64,000 nucleotides of DNA from an uncultured Eubacteriales bacterium (GCA_934729465.1 CAKVEP010000006.1:1-64000); one strand, 5' to 3'. Counted from the stretch's first letter, positions 53,105 to 62,786 are shown. Made by a program: numbers and translations. Notes: generated by a model not told the origin, from the sequence alone.

Positions 53105-53137
53105 GGCTAAACCTAATTAAAACGGTTTAGCTTTTTT
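53105..53137 (+). terminator. Terminator of rpmB
   Basis: The arms GGCTAAACC and GGTTTAGC pair around a 10-base loop and are followed by TTTTTT, 25 bases past the rpmB stop. Confidence 0.85.
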
Positions 53138-53249
53138 ATATTTATTAATTAAAAAGTTTTTATAAAAATAAATTTCAGTCTTTTTAAAGAATATTCAATA
53201 CTCTTTTTTGCATATAGATACCTTGTATATTATAACTGGAGGTATCAAA

Positions 53250-54191
53250 ATGATAGAATTTTATCCTGAAGGATGGCTAATAAATAGTGATGAAAATAAA
53301 AATTTTTTGTCGTCACCTTCAAATCTTATAGAAGCTCAGCGCTGTGAAAAAATTTTAGAGGCTCGTGCTATAGTGTGCGACAGCGAACATAATCTTATAG
53401 TTGATATGGGGTGTATGAAGGGAATAATCCCCAGAATAGAGGGTGCAATCGGTATTCGTGAAGGGACTATAAGAGATATTGCCGTAATATCTAAAGTGAA
53501 TAAACCCGTATGTTTTACTATAACGGGGTTCGAGAAAGACCAAAACGGAAAAACAATCGCTAATTTATCCAGAAGAAAAGCTCAAGAGATATGTATGCAA
53601 GAATATGTGTCGAAATTAACCCCAGGCGACGTAATTTCGGCAAAGGTTACTCACATGGAACCTTTTGGCGCTTTCGCCGACATCGGATGTGGTATTATTT
53701 CATTCCTTCCGATAGACGCTATATCTATATCAAGAATAAACCACCCAAAAGAACGTTTTTTGGTTGGCGATGATATAAAAGTAATTGTAAAGTCAAATGA
53801 GAATGGCAGAATTAATTTAACTCACAAGGAACTACTGGGAACCTGGCAAGAAAATGCAGATAAATTTTCAATAGGTGAAACTGTTGCGGGTGTTATAAGG
53901 TCAGTTGAGGATTACGGAATATTCGTTGAACTCACTCCCAATTTAGCAGGACTCGCAGAACTTAAAGAAGGAATTGTACCCGGTCAGCAGGCAAGCGTTT
54001 ACATAAAAAATATAATTCCCGATAAAATGAAAATTAAGCTTGTTATTATAGATACCTTCGATTATGATTGCTCTACCCTCGAGCATAAATATTTTTTTGA
54101 TGGCTCTCATATGGATTTGTTCACGTATTCACCATCAGGGTGCAACAAGATTATACAGACTGATTTTACTAATCAAAACAAAGAGCAGTAA
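53250..54191 (+). CDS. S1 RNA-binding domain protein (S1-like)
   Basis: This 313-residue protein has about three S1/OB-fold repeats. The second is clearest: PGDVISAKVTHMEPFGAFAD, then FLPIDAISISR. The third has IGETVAGVIRSVEDYGIFVE and GLAELKEG. Firmicute S1-like proteins of this size occur in Clostridia and bind mRNA or ribosomes; a role as a short S1 is inferred. The start at ATG 53250 has GGAGG 7 bases upstream, and earlier codons of the frame have none. The C-terminal 40 residues are not recognised. Confidence 0.85.
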   Translation: MIEFYPEGWLINSDENKNFLSSPSNLIEAQRCEKILEARAIVCDSEHNLIVDMGCMKGIIPRIEGAIGIREGTIRDIAVISKVNKPVCFTITGFEKDQNGKTIANLSRRKAQEICMQEYVSKLTPGDVISAKVTHMEPFGAFADIGCGIISFLPIDAISISRINHPKERFLVGDDIKVIVKSNENGRINLTHKELLGTWQENADKFSIGETVAGVIRSVEDYGIFVELTPNLAGLAELKEGIVPGQQASVYIKNIIPDKMKIKLVIIDTFDYDCSTLEHKYFFDGSHMDLFTYSPSGCNKIIQTDFTNQNKEQ

Positions 54192-54210
54192 TATATATTA
54201 AAATATTAAA

Positions 54211-54250
54211 CACAGTACACATAGCGTTATAAACCGTTAAGTGTACTGTG
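54211..54250. terminator. Bidirectional terminator between S1-like gene and gshA
   Basis: A perfect 10-bp stem CACAGTACAC/GTGTACTGTG closes a 20-base partly paired loop between convergent genes ending at 54191 and 54256. T-rich runs occur on both sides. Confidence 0.7.
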
Positions 54251-54255
54251 TTATT

Positions 54256-55536
54256 TTACATTGAATAATATTTCGAAAGCATTACGCCCTTTTTAACATA
54301 ATCATTTTTAAATTTGCCGTAAACCTGATTTGCATACCTTATTTCAGGGTTTAATACCCTTTGTTTAACCTGAGAAATCGTAGAACAAATATCCTCTCTG
54401 TTAAGCTTTTTAAATAAAAATTCCATGTCTTGCAATATACTCAAAGCTTTTTCGGTCAGTAGCACGCTTTCCCCTTCTGTGTTTATATATAGGTTCCCAC
54501 AATCAAAACTTGCCGATTTTTTATGATTTTCCGTAGCTTTAACTTGTAAATCTGCCGTAAAATCGACGTCTTGTTTAAGCGTCAAGTAAATAATAAACCA
54601 GTGAATAAAGTTAAGGTCTTGCTTGTATATGCCTAATTTTGTTAAAGGATTTAAGTCAAACATACGTAGCTCTATGTGGTCTGCTCCGTTTTTCTTTAAA
54701 TTTTCAAGCGAATTTTTCCCCGGAGGTTTTATCCTAACCGGCGTATACCACTCACTCTCAGCGTAAATAACGCCATCTTCAACATATTTTTTCAAGCTGC
54801 TTACGTAGCTATCAATACTAGAATAATCCACTGTCAACACGGATTTATTCCAATAGCCTTTCACTCCATTACGCATTGAACTTTCTCCGTTAAAACAAGT
54901 CTCTCCGTAACTCCCGTAGCTTCTCAGCGATATATCAAAAATCGGACTAGCCGCCGTTAAATATACAAGTAACCAACTATTTAAGGCTACTTTTTTAGCT
55001 AAATTTATGTACAAATCGTTCTTAAATTTCGTATAATCGCTTTCTGAACTTGCATCAAATAACAATCTTACAAACTTTTCAGAATAGGAATAATTAAAAT
55101 GTATTCCGCAGTATAGCATCCTTCTTTTATCGTATTTTTTAGCTAAATATTCTTTGTAAACGTCTTCCTTTGCATTACCTTCTTCGTCATATTCGCTACA
55201 TCTACTAACTTTTATCTCATACTCATTCGATATATAGGGTGGATTACTAAATGCCCATATATATTCTTTCTCTTCCATATTTTTTAGACGTGTTCTTATT
55301 TTGTTATCTATTAAATTTACTTTGTTATATAGCTCGTCTATCGTGCTACACACCGGACTCGCAATTTCAATTTGACTTTCACAAAAATCTTTTCCTATAT
55401 TGTCATCTTTTTCAAACGGGTGACTGCTTTGGCTGATAAATCCGCTCTCTCTTGTTCTAATATTCTCCCTTTCCAAGCCAAACTTGCCTTGAAATAAACT
55501 ATCATCAAATATTTCATATAAAAAGTTTTGTGCCAT
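54256..55536 (-). CDS. gshA: Glutamate--cysteine ligase
   Basis: This 426-residue class I gamma-glutamylcysteine synthetase begins with LYEIFDDSLFQGKFGLEREN (the ATP/Glu site includes FGLERE) and continues with ASPIFDISLRSYGSYGETCF and ADHIELRMFDLNPLTKLGIY. The length is that of the ligase half only. The C-terminal ATP-grasp domain of fused GshAB proteins is missing, and no gshB is adjacent, so the product here is gamma-Glu-Cys unless gshB is elsewhere. The start is ATG at 55536; an upstream TTG at 55554 precedes the GGGATG site. Two promoter-like sites precede it. Confidence 0.9.
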   Translation of the reverse strand: MAQNFLYEIFDDSLFQGKFGLERENIRTRESGFISQSSHPFEKDDNIGKDFCESQIEIASPVCSTIDELYNKVNLIDNKIRTRLKNMEEKEYIWAFSNPPYISNEYEIKVSRCSEYDEEGNAKEDVYKEYLAKKYDKRRMLYCGIHFNYSYSEKFVRLLFDASSESDYTKFKNDLYINLAKKVALNSWLLVYLTAASPIFDISLRSYGSYGETCFNGESSMRNGVKGYWNKSVLTVDYSSIDSYVSSLKKYVEDGVIYAESEWYTPVRIKPPGKNSLENLKKNGADHIELRMFDLNPLTKLGIYKQDLNFIHWFIIYLTLKQDVDFTADLQVKATENHKKSASFDCGNLYINTEGESVLLTEKALSILQDMEFLFKKLNREDICSTISQVKQRVLNPEIRYANQVYGKFKNDYVKKGVMLSKYYSM

Positions 55537-55686
55537 AATTATCTCACATCCCAATTTATTTTTGTGTAAATCACATAACAGCCGTGTATTGTTTGTGTCA
55601 AAACATAATATTCATTAGCAGCAAATTATGTTACAAAAAAATATTTAATACAATTATTTTTTATACGTCTTAATTGTATATAGTGA

Positions 55687-55715
55687 ATTCTAACATTATA
55701 AATTTAGAATGTCAA
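55687..55715 (-). promoter_or_regulatory. Distal promoter of gshA
   Basis: TTGACA (55715-55710) and TAGAAT (55692-55687) are 17 bases apart on the minus strand, about 150 bases before the gshA start. A second TTGACA (55601-55596) with weaker -10 (TATGTG after 18 bases) lies nearer the gene and may be an alternative. Confidence 0.6.
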
Positions 55716-55745
55716 TTTAAATTTGTGCTTTTTAAAAGCAAATAA

Positions 55746-55769
55746 GGTCACGCATAACTATGCATGACC
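55746..55769 (-). terminator. Terminator of gdpP-rplI
   Basis: GGTCATGCAT pairs with ATGCGTGACC (one G-U) around a short loop, followed on the minus strand by TTATTTGCTTTT, 26 bases past the rplI stop. Confidence 0.75.
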
Positions 55770-55794
55770 CGAAAATACTTCTATAAAATATATG

Positions 55795-56241
55795 CTACTC
55801 TTCCACAACATCAACCGTAAGATTTGCGACAATATTTGGATAAACTTCCACTTTTATACTATAAGAACCAAGCGTTCTTATTTCGTTTTCTAAAGAAATC
55901 TTTCTTTTGTTAACTTTAACATCATATTTCTCATTTATTTTTTCTGCAATCTCTTTAGAAGTTATAGAACCAAAAAGCTTGCCTTCAACTCCGGATTTTG
56001 CCGTAATTTTTACTCTTCCGTCATTTATCTTTAAGCATACGTTTTTAGCTTCTTTTTCCGCTTCTTGTTTCTTAAACTGAATAGCTTCTTCGGCTGCTTT
56101 AGCCTCATTCAAAGCTTGTGTCGTAGCTTCCTTCGCAAGACCTCTAGGTATTAAAAAATTTTTTGCGTATCCGTCAGATATGTCTAATATCTGACCTTTT
56201 TTCATATTTTTGTTCACATCAGATAATATTACTACTTTCAT
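55795..56241 (-). CDS. rplI: 50S ribosomal protein L9
   Basis: This 148-residue protein begins MKVVILSDVNKNMKKGQILD and continues SDGYAKNFLIPRGLAKEAT, the L9 N-domain, then a long helix and the C-domain (IKVEVYPNIVANLTVDVVEE). It is 19 bases after gdpP, the usual partner. ATG at 56241. Confidence 0.97.
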   Translation of the reverse strand: MKVVILSDVNKNMKKGQILDISDGYAKNFLIPRGLAKEATTQALNEAKAAEEAIQFKKQEAEKEAKNVCLKINDGRVKITAKSGVEGKLFGSITSKEIAEKINEKYDVKVNKRKISLENEIRTLGSYSIKVEVYPNIVANLTVDVVEE

Positions 56242-56260
56242 ATTTACCCCTCACCCTCAT

Positions 56261-58210
56261 TTATTTAGGAATAGCCACCTTATTTATTATATCAACGAGC
56301 TGACCTTTAACGCTATCCATATCGCTATTTTCAACCTGCGCTCCGGCCATAGTTTGGTGTCCTCCACCGCCCATTTGCTCCATTAATACCTGAACATTTA
56401 CATCTCCCATTGACCTAGCCGAAATATTTACCACGCCATTTGATGAGTATAACACAAACGAAGCCTTAACGTTTTGAACGTCGAGCAATTCATCCGCCGC
56501 TTGAGAACAAGACACCCTTTCGTTATCCTTTATGTTTTCTATACACGTTACAGCACAATTATTTATAATCTCGGCATTAGATATTAACTTACACTTCAAT
56601 TTATACGTTTCTATAGAATTTGAAAACATCTTTTTAACCCTCACCGGGTCTGCGCCCTTACGCTTTAAGTACGCCGCCGCTTCAAATGTCCTCACACCGG
56701 TTTTTAGTACAAAATTTTTAGTATCCAACATTATCCCCGCAAGAAGACATTCCGCTTCTAATTTTTTAATTCCTTTGTCGCCCATATACTGAACAATTTC
56801 AGTTACCATTTCAGCCGTCGACGAAGCAAAAGGCTCGTGGTAAAATATCACCGCATTAGATATATGATTAACCATCATTCTGTGGTGGTCTATGACCACT
56901 ATGTTACTACATTTTTTGTACAGCTCACTGCTCTCCAAAAACTCTTCCGAATGCGTGTCAACTATTATCAGCAACGTTTTTTCGTTTACTAACCCCATTG
57001 CCCTATCAGGATTTATAAAAATCGTCTTGCCAAGCTTATCCTCAACATACGATATTGTACTTTTAGCCATCGTGTGTTCCCTATCAGCAACAATATATGC
57101 AGCTTTATTTTTCACTATATTGCACACATTCCATAAACCAACCGCTGAACCTATACTATCCAAATCGGAAAATTTATGACCCATTATAAGTACTCCATCG
57201 CTCGACGAAATCTGTTCAGACAACGTTGATGCTATGACTCTGGTTCTTACCTTGCTTCTTTTTTCGACGCCCTTAGACACTCCCCCAAAGAACTTATAAA
57301 AACCGCCTTTCTTTATAGCAACTTGGTCTCCGCCCCTTCCGAGCGCCATATCCAATGCACTTTTTGCCATTTGCTCATTTTCAGAAAACGTTTTAGCTCC
57401 TCTGCCTATCCCCATAGACAGCGTTGCCCATCTATGCTCATCTATTTTTATATTATGAATATAATCAAGTATCTTAAAATTGTCGTTAATCGCAAGCTTT
57501 AAATCACGCTCTTCAATTATTATCATGTATTTCCCGTCATTGAGCTTTTTCATAAAGCCTGTTGTTTTAGACACCCAATCCTGCAACACATTCTCAACCA
57601 TTAACAATAATTGAGCATCCTGACCATCAGTACTGTCATGTTTCAGCTCCTCTCTATTGTCAAAGAGCGCCAAAACTACTGCCGGTCTGCTTTCAAAATA
57701 TTCTTTTGTTATATTTTTATATCTCGTATTCTCCAAAAAATACAATATAATAATTCCGTCAAGTTGAGTTCCGTATATAGTATATTTACTTTCGTTAATT
57801 TCAACGTCTAGGCTACTTCTCCCAAGTAATTCCTTGGCTGTGTGTCCCGACAAAAATTGAATTATTGTTTCTCCAACACAATCTTTCCCCATACTAACAG
57901 TATTCCTGAACAAGGCATTACATTCAATTATTTCATCATATTCCCCGAGCGCTACGCATGGAATAGGTATTTTTTCCAGCATATCCATACTTTCAACATT
58001 AATAGACGAATTAATGCTAAGCAGTACCTTAGATAAATATTCCTTAAATTTATCGAATTTTAATTTAACAAATATAAAGCTTGAAACAGATATCACAACG
58101 AAAAGCAGAAATAACCTTAAATCATAAAACGCACTTGCTACTGTCATTAAAAACATTACAGCAACCAGAACGAAAAAAGGCGGATAAACTACCCAAATAT
58201 TTTTTTTCAC
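56261..58210 (-). CDS. gdpP: GdpP-type cyclic-di-AMP phosphodiesterase
   Basis: This 649-residue membrane protein hydrolyses c-di-AMP in known homologues. It has two N-terminal helices (10-27, 32-50), a PAS-like region, a degenerate GGDEF domain (170-300) and DHH/DHHA1. Metal residues are intact: HKFSDLDSIG (345-354), Asp418, DHH at 441-443 and the final MGGGGHQTMAGAQ. The start is GTG at 58210 after GGAGAG. It controls turgor and wall homeostasis; regulation of c-di-AMP is retained despite likely reduction. Confidence 0.95.
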   Translation of the reverse strand: MKKNIWVVYPPFFVLVAVMFLMTVASAFYDLRLFLLFVVISVSSFIFVKLKFDKFKEYLSKVLLSINSSINVESMDMLEKIPIPCVALGEYDEIIECNALFRNTVSMGKDCVGETIIQFLSGHTAKELLGRSSLDVEINESKYTIYGTQLDGIIILYFLENTRYKNITKEYFESRPAVVLALFDNREELKHDSTDGQDAQLLLMVENVLQDWVSKTTGFMKKLNDGKYMIIIEERDLKLAINDNFKILDYIHNIKIDEHRWATLSMGIGRGAKTFSENEQMAKSALDMALGRGGDQVAIKKGGFYKFFGGVSKGVEKRSKVRTRVIASTLSEQISSSDGVLIMGHKFSDLDSIGSAVGLWNVCNIVKNKAAYIVADREHTMAKSTISYVEDKLGKTIFINPDRAMGLVNEKTLLIIVDTHSEEFLESSELYKKCSNIVVIDHHRMMVNHISNAVIFYHEPFASSTAEMVTEIVQYMGDKGIKKLEAECLLAGIMLDTKNFVLKTGVRTFEAAAYLKRKGADPVRVKKMFSNSIETYKLKCKLISNAEIINNCAVTCIENIKDNERVSCSQAADELLDVQNVKASFVLYSSNGVVNISARSMGDVNVQVLMEQMGGGGHQTMAGAQVENSDMDSVKGQLVDIINKVAIPK

Positions 58211-58270
58211 AATTTATCACTCTCCTGAAAGGGCTAATCTCGTAATATATGGGAATTATATAATTTCGCC

Positions 58271-60193
58271 TTAAACCTCCATAATTATCGGTAAAATTAC
58301 GGGGTTTCTTCTTGTGCGGTCGTGGAACAATTTATATAAATCGTCCCTTACCTTAGATTTTAATGTACTCCAATCTCTTAAATTCTGTTCTGCACAATGC
58401 TCCAAGGCTCTCAAAGCAACATATCTTGCTTCTTCCATAAGCTTCTCAGACTCCCTAACATAGACGAATCCTCTAGACACAATGTCAGGACCAGCTATAA
58501 CATGTTTATCCATAGAATCAAGCGTTGCAACGGCAACTATTAAGCCATCTTGACCCAAGTGTTTCCTATCTTTCAACACGATACTTCCAACATCGCCAAC
58601 ACCTATTCCATCGACCAAAACAAGCTCTGATGGCACTTGACCAACTTTTTTCATTCCGTTTTTACTTATTTCAAGCATATCACCCGTGTCGCCAATAAAA
58701 ACATTTTCCTCGCCAATTCCCATGCTTATCGCTATATCAGCATGTTTTTTGAGATGTTTTCTTTCGCCGTGGACAGGTATAAAAAACTTAGGCTTAACTA
58801 ATCCTTGAATTATCTTTAGCTCTTCTTGACAAGCGTGACCTGAAACGTGGATTTCATACATAGATTCATATATTACTTCGCATCCCAATTTCATCAATTC
58901 ATTAACTACAGTTCCAACTGTTTTTTCATTTCCCGGTATTGGATTTGCGGATATGATTATGAAATCTTCAGGACCCACTTCAACCTTCTTATGCTCCGAA
59001 AAAGCCATTCTGTATAGCGCAGACATAGGTTCGCCTTGACTTCCCGTCGTTACCAAAACAACTTCTCCCTTTGAATATTTATTAAGCATATCAATATCTA
59101 TTATGACCTCGTCAGGAGCCTCCAAATAATTGAGCTGTTTTGCTATAGTAACGTAATTTATCATGCTTCTACCGGAAAATGCTACTTTTCTTCCGTGTTT
59201 TATTGCACAGTTAATAATTTGTTGGATTCTTCCAACGTTAGATGCAAATGTAGCAATTATTATTCGTTTGTCTTCAGCCTTCTGGAACAGCATCTCAAAC
59301 GACTCATTTATTTTTCTTTCCGTCATTGTGTAACCGGGTCTGTCGGCATTAGTGGAGTCTGCCATAAGAGCCAATACTCCTTTTTTGCCTAGTTCAGCAA
59401 ACTTTGCTAAATCTATCATTTCACCTCTTGCGGGAGTACAATCTATTTTAAAGTCGCCTGTATGCACAATCGTCCCTGCCGGAGATTTTATCGCAACCGC
59501 AACCGCATCTGGAATAGAATGGTTTACATGAATAAACTCTATCGACATACAACCAAGTTTTATTGTTTGTCCCACTGATACCGTGTTTAATTTGGCACTT
59601 CCATAAAGTTTGTGTTCTTTCAATTTGCTGCTTATAAGCCCCATTGTAAGCGCCGTTCCGTAAATTGGTACATTCACCCTATTTAACAAATACGGAACTG
59701 CTCCTATGTGGTCTTCATGACCGTGAGTAATTACTAAACCACGTATTTTTTCTCTATTAGCTTCTAAATATGAAAAGTCCGGAATAACCAAATCTACTCC
59801 TAACATCTCTCCGTCAGGAAATGCCATACCGCAGTCTAATATAATTATGTCATCTCCGAACTCAAATGCGGTTATATTTTTCCCGATTTGGTTTAGACCA
59901 CCTAAAAATACTATTTTCATTGATGGTGCAGAATTATTATTTTTCCCACGTCTACCATATGAAGTCCTTCTTCTTGGCACTGGTTTATTGTTATCAAAAT
60001 CTGCTTGAGCCTCTATTTTATCAGCGCTCGCATTATTTACCATGGTTCTTACGTTATTATCTTTTCTTTCTCCATAATTTTTTCTAGGTCTGTTAGTCCT
60101 TCTAGTCCTCTTTTCGCCCTTTGGAACTACATTCCCCTCATTTGTTACATTATTATTAACATTTTTTATATTTTCTTCTAAATTATTCGACAC
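58271..60193 (-). CDS. rnj: Ribonuclease J with basic N-terminal extension
   Basis: This 640-residue beta-lactamase-fold ribonuclease has the zinc motif HGHEDH at 157-162 (GLVITHGHEDHIGAVPYLL), MADSTNADRPGYTMTERKI and TTGSQGEPMSALYRMAFSEH. It degrades or processes RNA 5'-to-3'. Residues 1-90 precede the usual start (MKIVFLGGLNQIGK) and are Asn-rich with Arg/Lys clusters (RTRRTNRPRKNYGERK, PVPRRRTSYGRRGK), probably an unstructured RNA-binding tail. The start is GTG at 60193, 7 bases after GGAGG. The length beyond the tail is normal. Confidence 0.95.
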   Translation of the reverse strand: MSNNLEENIKNVNNNVTNEGNVVPKGEKRTRRTNRPRKNYGERKDNNVRTMVNNASADKIEAQADFDNNKPVPRRRTSYGRRGKNNNSAPSMKIVFLGGLNQIGKNITAFEFGDDIIILDCGMAFPDGEMLGVDLVIPDFSYLEANREKIRGLVITHGHEDHIGAVPYLLNRVNVPIYGTALTMGLISSKLKEHKLYGSAKLNTVSVGQTIKLGCMSIEFIHVNHSIPDAVAVAIKSPAGTIVHTGDFKIDCTPARGEMIDLAKFAELGKKGVLALMADSTNADRPGYTMTERKINESFEMLFQKAEDKRIIIATFASNVGRIQQIINCAIKHGRKVAFSGRSMINYVTIAKQLNYLEAPDEVIIDIDMLNKYSKGEVVLVTTGSQGEPMSALYRMAFSEHKKVEVGPEDFIIISANPIPGNEKTVGTVVNELMKLGCEVIYESMYEIHVSGHACQEELKIIQGLVKPKFFIPVHGERKHLKKHADIAISMGIGEENVFIGDTGDMLEISKNGMKKVGQVPSELVLVDGIGVGDVGSIVLKDRKHLGQDGLIVAVATLDSMDKHVIAGPDIVSRGFVYVRESEKLMEEARYVALRALEHCAEQNLRDWSTLKSKVRDDLYKLFHDRTRRNPVILPIIMEV

Positions 60194-60312
60194 AAAACAA
60201 CCTCCATAAATTTTATTTTTTTGTTTATATTATAATTTTACTAAATTAATAATCAAAAAACCGAATTCAAATTAAATTATAACCATTAATTCCGAACAAC
60301 CATGTACTTTTA

Positions 60313-60341
60313 ATTTTACTACTATACAAATTTATTGTCAA
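60313..60341 (-). promoter_or_regulatory. Promoter of rnj
   Basis: TTGACA (60341-60336) and TAAAAT (60318-60313) are 17 bases apart on the minus strand, leaving a leader of about 110 bases. A second candidate, TTGATT with TATAAT after 16 bases, lies nearer the gene. Confidence 0.65.
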
Positions 60342-60410
60342 TACAAACCTCATATGTTATACATACCAATTTAAAATCTTACGTGGAATAATAATAAAAA
60401 GTGGAAATAT

Positions 60411-60439
60411 TTGATATTTTTACTGTTGTGCTGTATAAT
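60411..60439 (+). promoter_or_regulatory. Promoter of rnhA
   Basis: TTGATA (60411-60416) and a perfect TATAAT (60434-60439) are 17 bases apart, with a start near 60446 and a leader of about 27 bases. Confidence 0.75.
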
Positions 60440-60472
60440 CGAAACATGATTTTTCATCGAGGAGGTAGTACA

Positions 60473-60919
60473 TTGAAAAACGTTCAAATTTTTACCGATG
60501 GAGCTTGTAGCGGTAATCCGGGTCCCGGAGGCTGGGGGGCAATATTAAAATATGGACAGCATCAAAAAGAAATTTCCGGATTTCAAGCACAAACCACCAA
60601 CAACCGCATGGAACTTACCGCTGTGATAAACGCTCTGAGCCTGCTCAAAGAACCTTGTAATGTTACTGTTTTTACCGATTCTCAATATGTGTGTAACGCC
60701 ATAAAGAACGGCTGGGCTGTTAAATGGAAAAATAATAATTGGAAACGCAGCAAAAACGAACCCGCCTTGAATGCTGATTTGTGGGAAACTCTTTTAAATC
60801 TCCTCGAAATACACAGCGTAGAATTAAATTGGGTAAAGGGACATGCTGGTCACCCTGAAAATGAAAGGTGCGACGAATTAGCCGTAACCGCAATTAAAAA
60901 AGCTAAAGATTTAAATTAA
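60473..60919 (+). CDS. rnhA: Ribonuclease HI
   Basis: This 148-residue enzyme removes RNA from RNA-DNA hybrids. The four acidic residues are in FTDGACSGNPGPGGWGAIL (Asp), NNRMELTAVINAL (Glu), VFTDSQYVCNAI (Asp) and RCDELA (Asp), with the His loop in VKGHAGHPENERC. The start is TTG at 60473 after AGGAGG; earlier in-frame codons overlap the promoter. The gene ends inside a terminator hairpin. Confidence 0.95.
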   Translation: MKNVQIFTDGACSGNPGPGGWGAILKYGQHQKEISGFQAQTTNNRMELTAVINALSLLKEPCNVTVFTDSQYVCNAIKNGWAVKWKNNNWKRSKNEPALNADLWETLLNLLEIHSVELNWVKGHAGHPENERCDELAVTAIKKAKDLN

Positions 60920-60931
60920 ATCTTTAGCTTT
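60898..60931. terminator. Shared terminator covering both stop codons of convergent genes
   Basis: A near-perfect palindrome AAAGCTAAAGATTT/AAATCTTTAGCTTT contains the rnhA TAA (60917-60919) and the TAA of the minus-strand dehydratase (60924-60926). Both genes therefore end inside the structure that stops their transcripts. Confidence 0.75.
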
Positions 60932-62786
60932 TATTCCTTTTATGATTAAATGTTGGCACCATATCACAAATATTTTTTTCTATTAGCTCTGAATCATTGT
61001 GTTCACATGCCACCTTTAGCTTTTCAAGAGATGCTTTAAACTTGTCCACATCAATATTTATAGGGTTACCTATATAAATTTTTTGACTGTCGGTTTTTTT
61101 TATTCCTTCTTCATCTAAAAGGAGCTCCTCATAAAGTTTTTCACCGGGTCTTAAACCTGTGTACTCAATTTTTATATCAACATTTGGCACAAATCCCGAA
61201 AGCTTTATTAAATTTTCAGCCAAATCCTTTATTTTTACAGGTTCACCCATGTCTAAAACAAAAATTTCTCCACCCTTCGCAATTCCCCCTGCTGTCAAAA
61301 CAAGCGACACTGCTTCAGGTATCGTCATAAAATATCTTATTATATCAGGGTGAGTTACTGTTACAGGTCCCATGTGTCTTATCTGCTCCTTAAAAAGAGG
61401 TATAACAGAGCCGTTTGACCCTAACACATTACCAAAACGTACGGCAACAAATTCTGTGCTACTCTTTTTGTTCATACACTGAACTATCATTTCGCATATA
61501 CGTTTCGTTGCACCCATTATATTAGTTGGGTTTACTGCTTTATCGGTTGAAATTTGAACGAATTTTTTCACCTTATATTTATCCGCAAGTAGCGCAACGT
61601 TTAATGTTCCAAACACGTTATTTTTTACAGCCTCTTCAGGGTTTGTTTCCATAAGCGGAACATGCTTATGAGCCGCTGCGTGAAACACTACATCTATATT
61701 TTTTTCTTTAAATATTTTTTCTAATTTTTCTTTGTCGCGTATAGACGCTATCTCCACTTCAAAGTTAAGACTTGCGCCATAATTCATTTTAAGTTCTTGC
61801 TGTATATCGTAAGCATTATTTTCGTATATGTCTAATATTATAAGATTTTTAGGACTCAGGGTTGCTATTTGACGGCATAACTCAGAACCTATAGAGCCGC
61901 CACCGCCTGTAATTAAAACAGTGTTTCCCTTTATATAGCCGCCGTATTGGTCTTTGTTAAAAATTATCGGGGCTCTGCCAAGCAAATCATCAACCTCAAC
62001 TTTCCTTATCGTCGAGGTTATCGGTACGCTCGCTGTTACCACTTCATATATATTAGGCACTATTCTTACCTCAAGATTCGTCCTTGAACATATGTCAAGA
62101 ATTCTCCTGCGCTCTTCAAGCGATATTGCTGTAATAGAAAAAAGAATCAGCTCAACGTTCATTTTTTTACATATTTCAGGAATTTCATAAGTTGACCCCT
62201 CAACCTTTATTCCTAGGATTCTTCTTCCAATTTTTTCTCTGTCGTCGTCCACTATGCATATAGGCAAATATTCATTTTGAGAGTGTTTCGCTATTTCTCT
62301 AAGCACAGAAACAGTCGCTTCTCCCGCTCCAACTATCAGCAGCCTTTTTTTGTTTCCAGCAGTGTTTTTTTCATTGGAATCAAACATTTTGTCAACCCTA
62401 TAAACTAGTCTAAACATAAACGTGAGAAATGTTGACACCAACATCATCAACACATACATTTTTACTCCCATGTTCATATCCAGCATCAGCGACACTATAA
62501 ATATTAAAAAATTTGCTGAAAATATTGCAATTCCCGCATAAAAAAAGTCTTCAATATCTGCGTATCTCCAAATTTTGTCGTAAAGCTTAAAAAGCACGAA
62601 AACAACCGCAAAACACACGTTCACTATCAACAAATGTTTCATAAACATTGCTTTTCCGTCTAAAATAGAAAAGCTACTTCTGTCTATTGCGTATGATATG
62701 TAAAACGACATATTCCATATTATAAAATCGCAAAATAACAGCACATATTTACGATACTTCTTCAGCTTATCAAGTAAAGCTATCAT
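60924..62786 (-). CDS. FlaA1/CapD-type membrane nucleotide-sugar dehydratase
   Basis: This 620-residue protein has four N-terminal helices (about 14-33, 50-70, 82-104, 108-128) and a first nucleotide-binding domain (KRLLIVGAGEATVSVLREIA). An extended SDR domain follows with VLITGGGGSIGSELCRQIAT, FHAAAHKHVPLMETNPEEAV and STDKAVNPTNIMGATKR. It resembles PglF/CapD UDP-GlcNAc 4,6-dehydratases, which start synthesis of UDP-diamino-trideoxy sugars. ATG at 62786 follows GGGAGA; the frame is open to 62822. It lies 51 kb from the glycan cluster but likely feeds glycan assembly. The exact product is unknown. Confidence 0.9.
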   Translation of the reverse strand: MIALLDKLKKYRKYVLLFCDFIIWNMSFYISYAIDRSSFSILDGKAMFMKHLLIVNVCFAVVFVLFKLYDKIWRYADIEDFFYAGIAIFSANFLIFIVSLMLDMNMGVKMYVLMMLVSTFLTFMFRLVYRVDKMFDSNEKNTAGNKKRLLIVGAGEATVSVLREIAKHSQNEYLPICIVDDDREKIGRRILGIKVEGSTYEIPEICKKMNVELILFSITAISLEERRRILDICSRTNLEVRIVPNIYEVVTASVPITSTIRKVEVDDLLGRAPIIFNKDQYGGYIKGNTVLITGGGGSIGSELCRQIATLSPKNLIILDIYENNAYDIQQELKMNYGASLNFEVEIASIRDKEKLEKIFKEKNIDVVFHAAAHKHVPLMETNPEEAVKNNVFGTLNVALLADKYKVKKFVQISTDKAVNPTNIMGATKRICEMIVQCMNKKSSTEFVAVRFGNVLGSNGSVIPLFKEQIRHMGPVTVTHPDIIRYFMTIPEAVSLVLTAGGIAKGGEIFVLDMGEPVKIKDLAENLIKLSGFVPNVDIKIEYTGLRPGEKLYEELLLDEEGIKKTDSQKIYIGNPINIDVDKFKASLEKLKVACEHNDSELIEKNICDMVPTFNHKRNKS

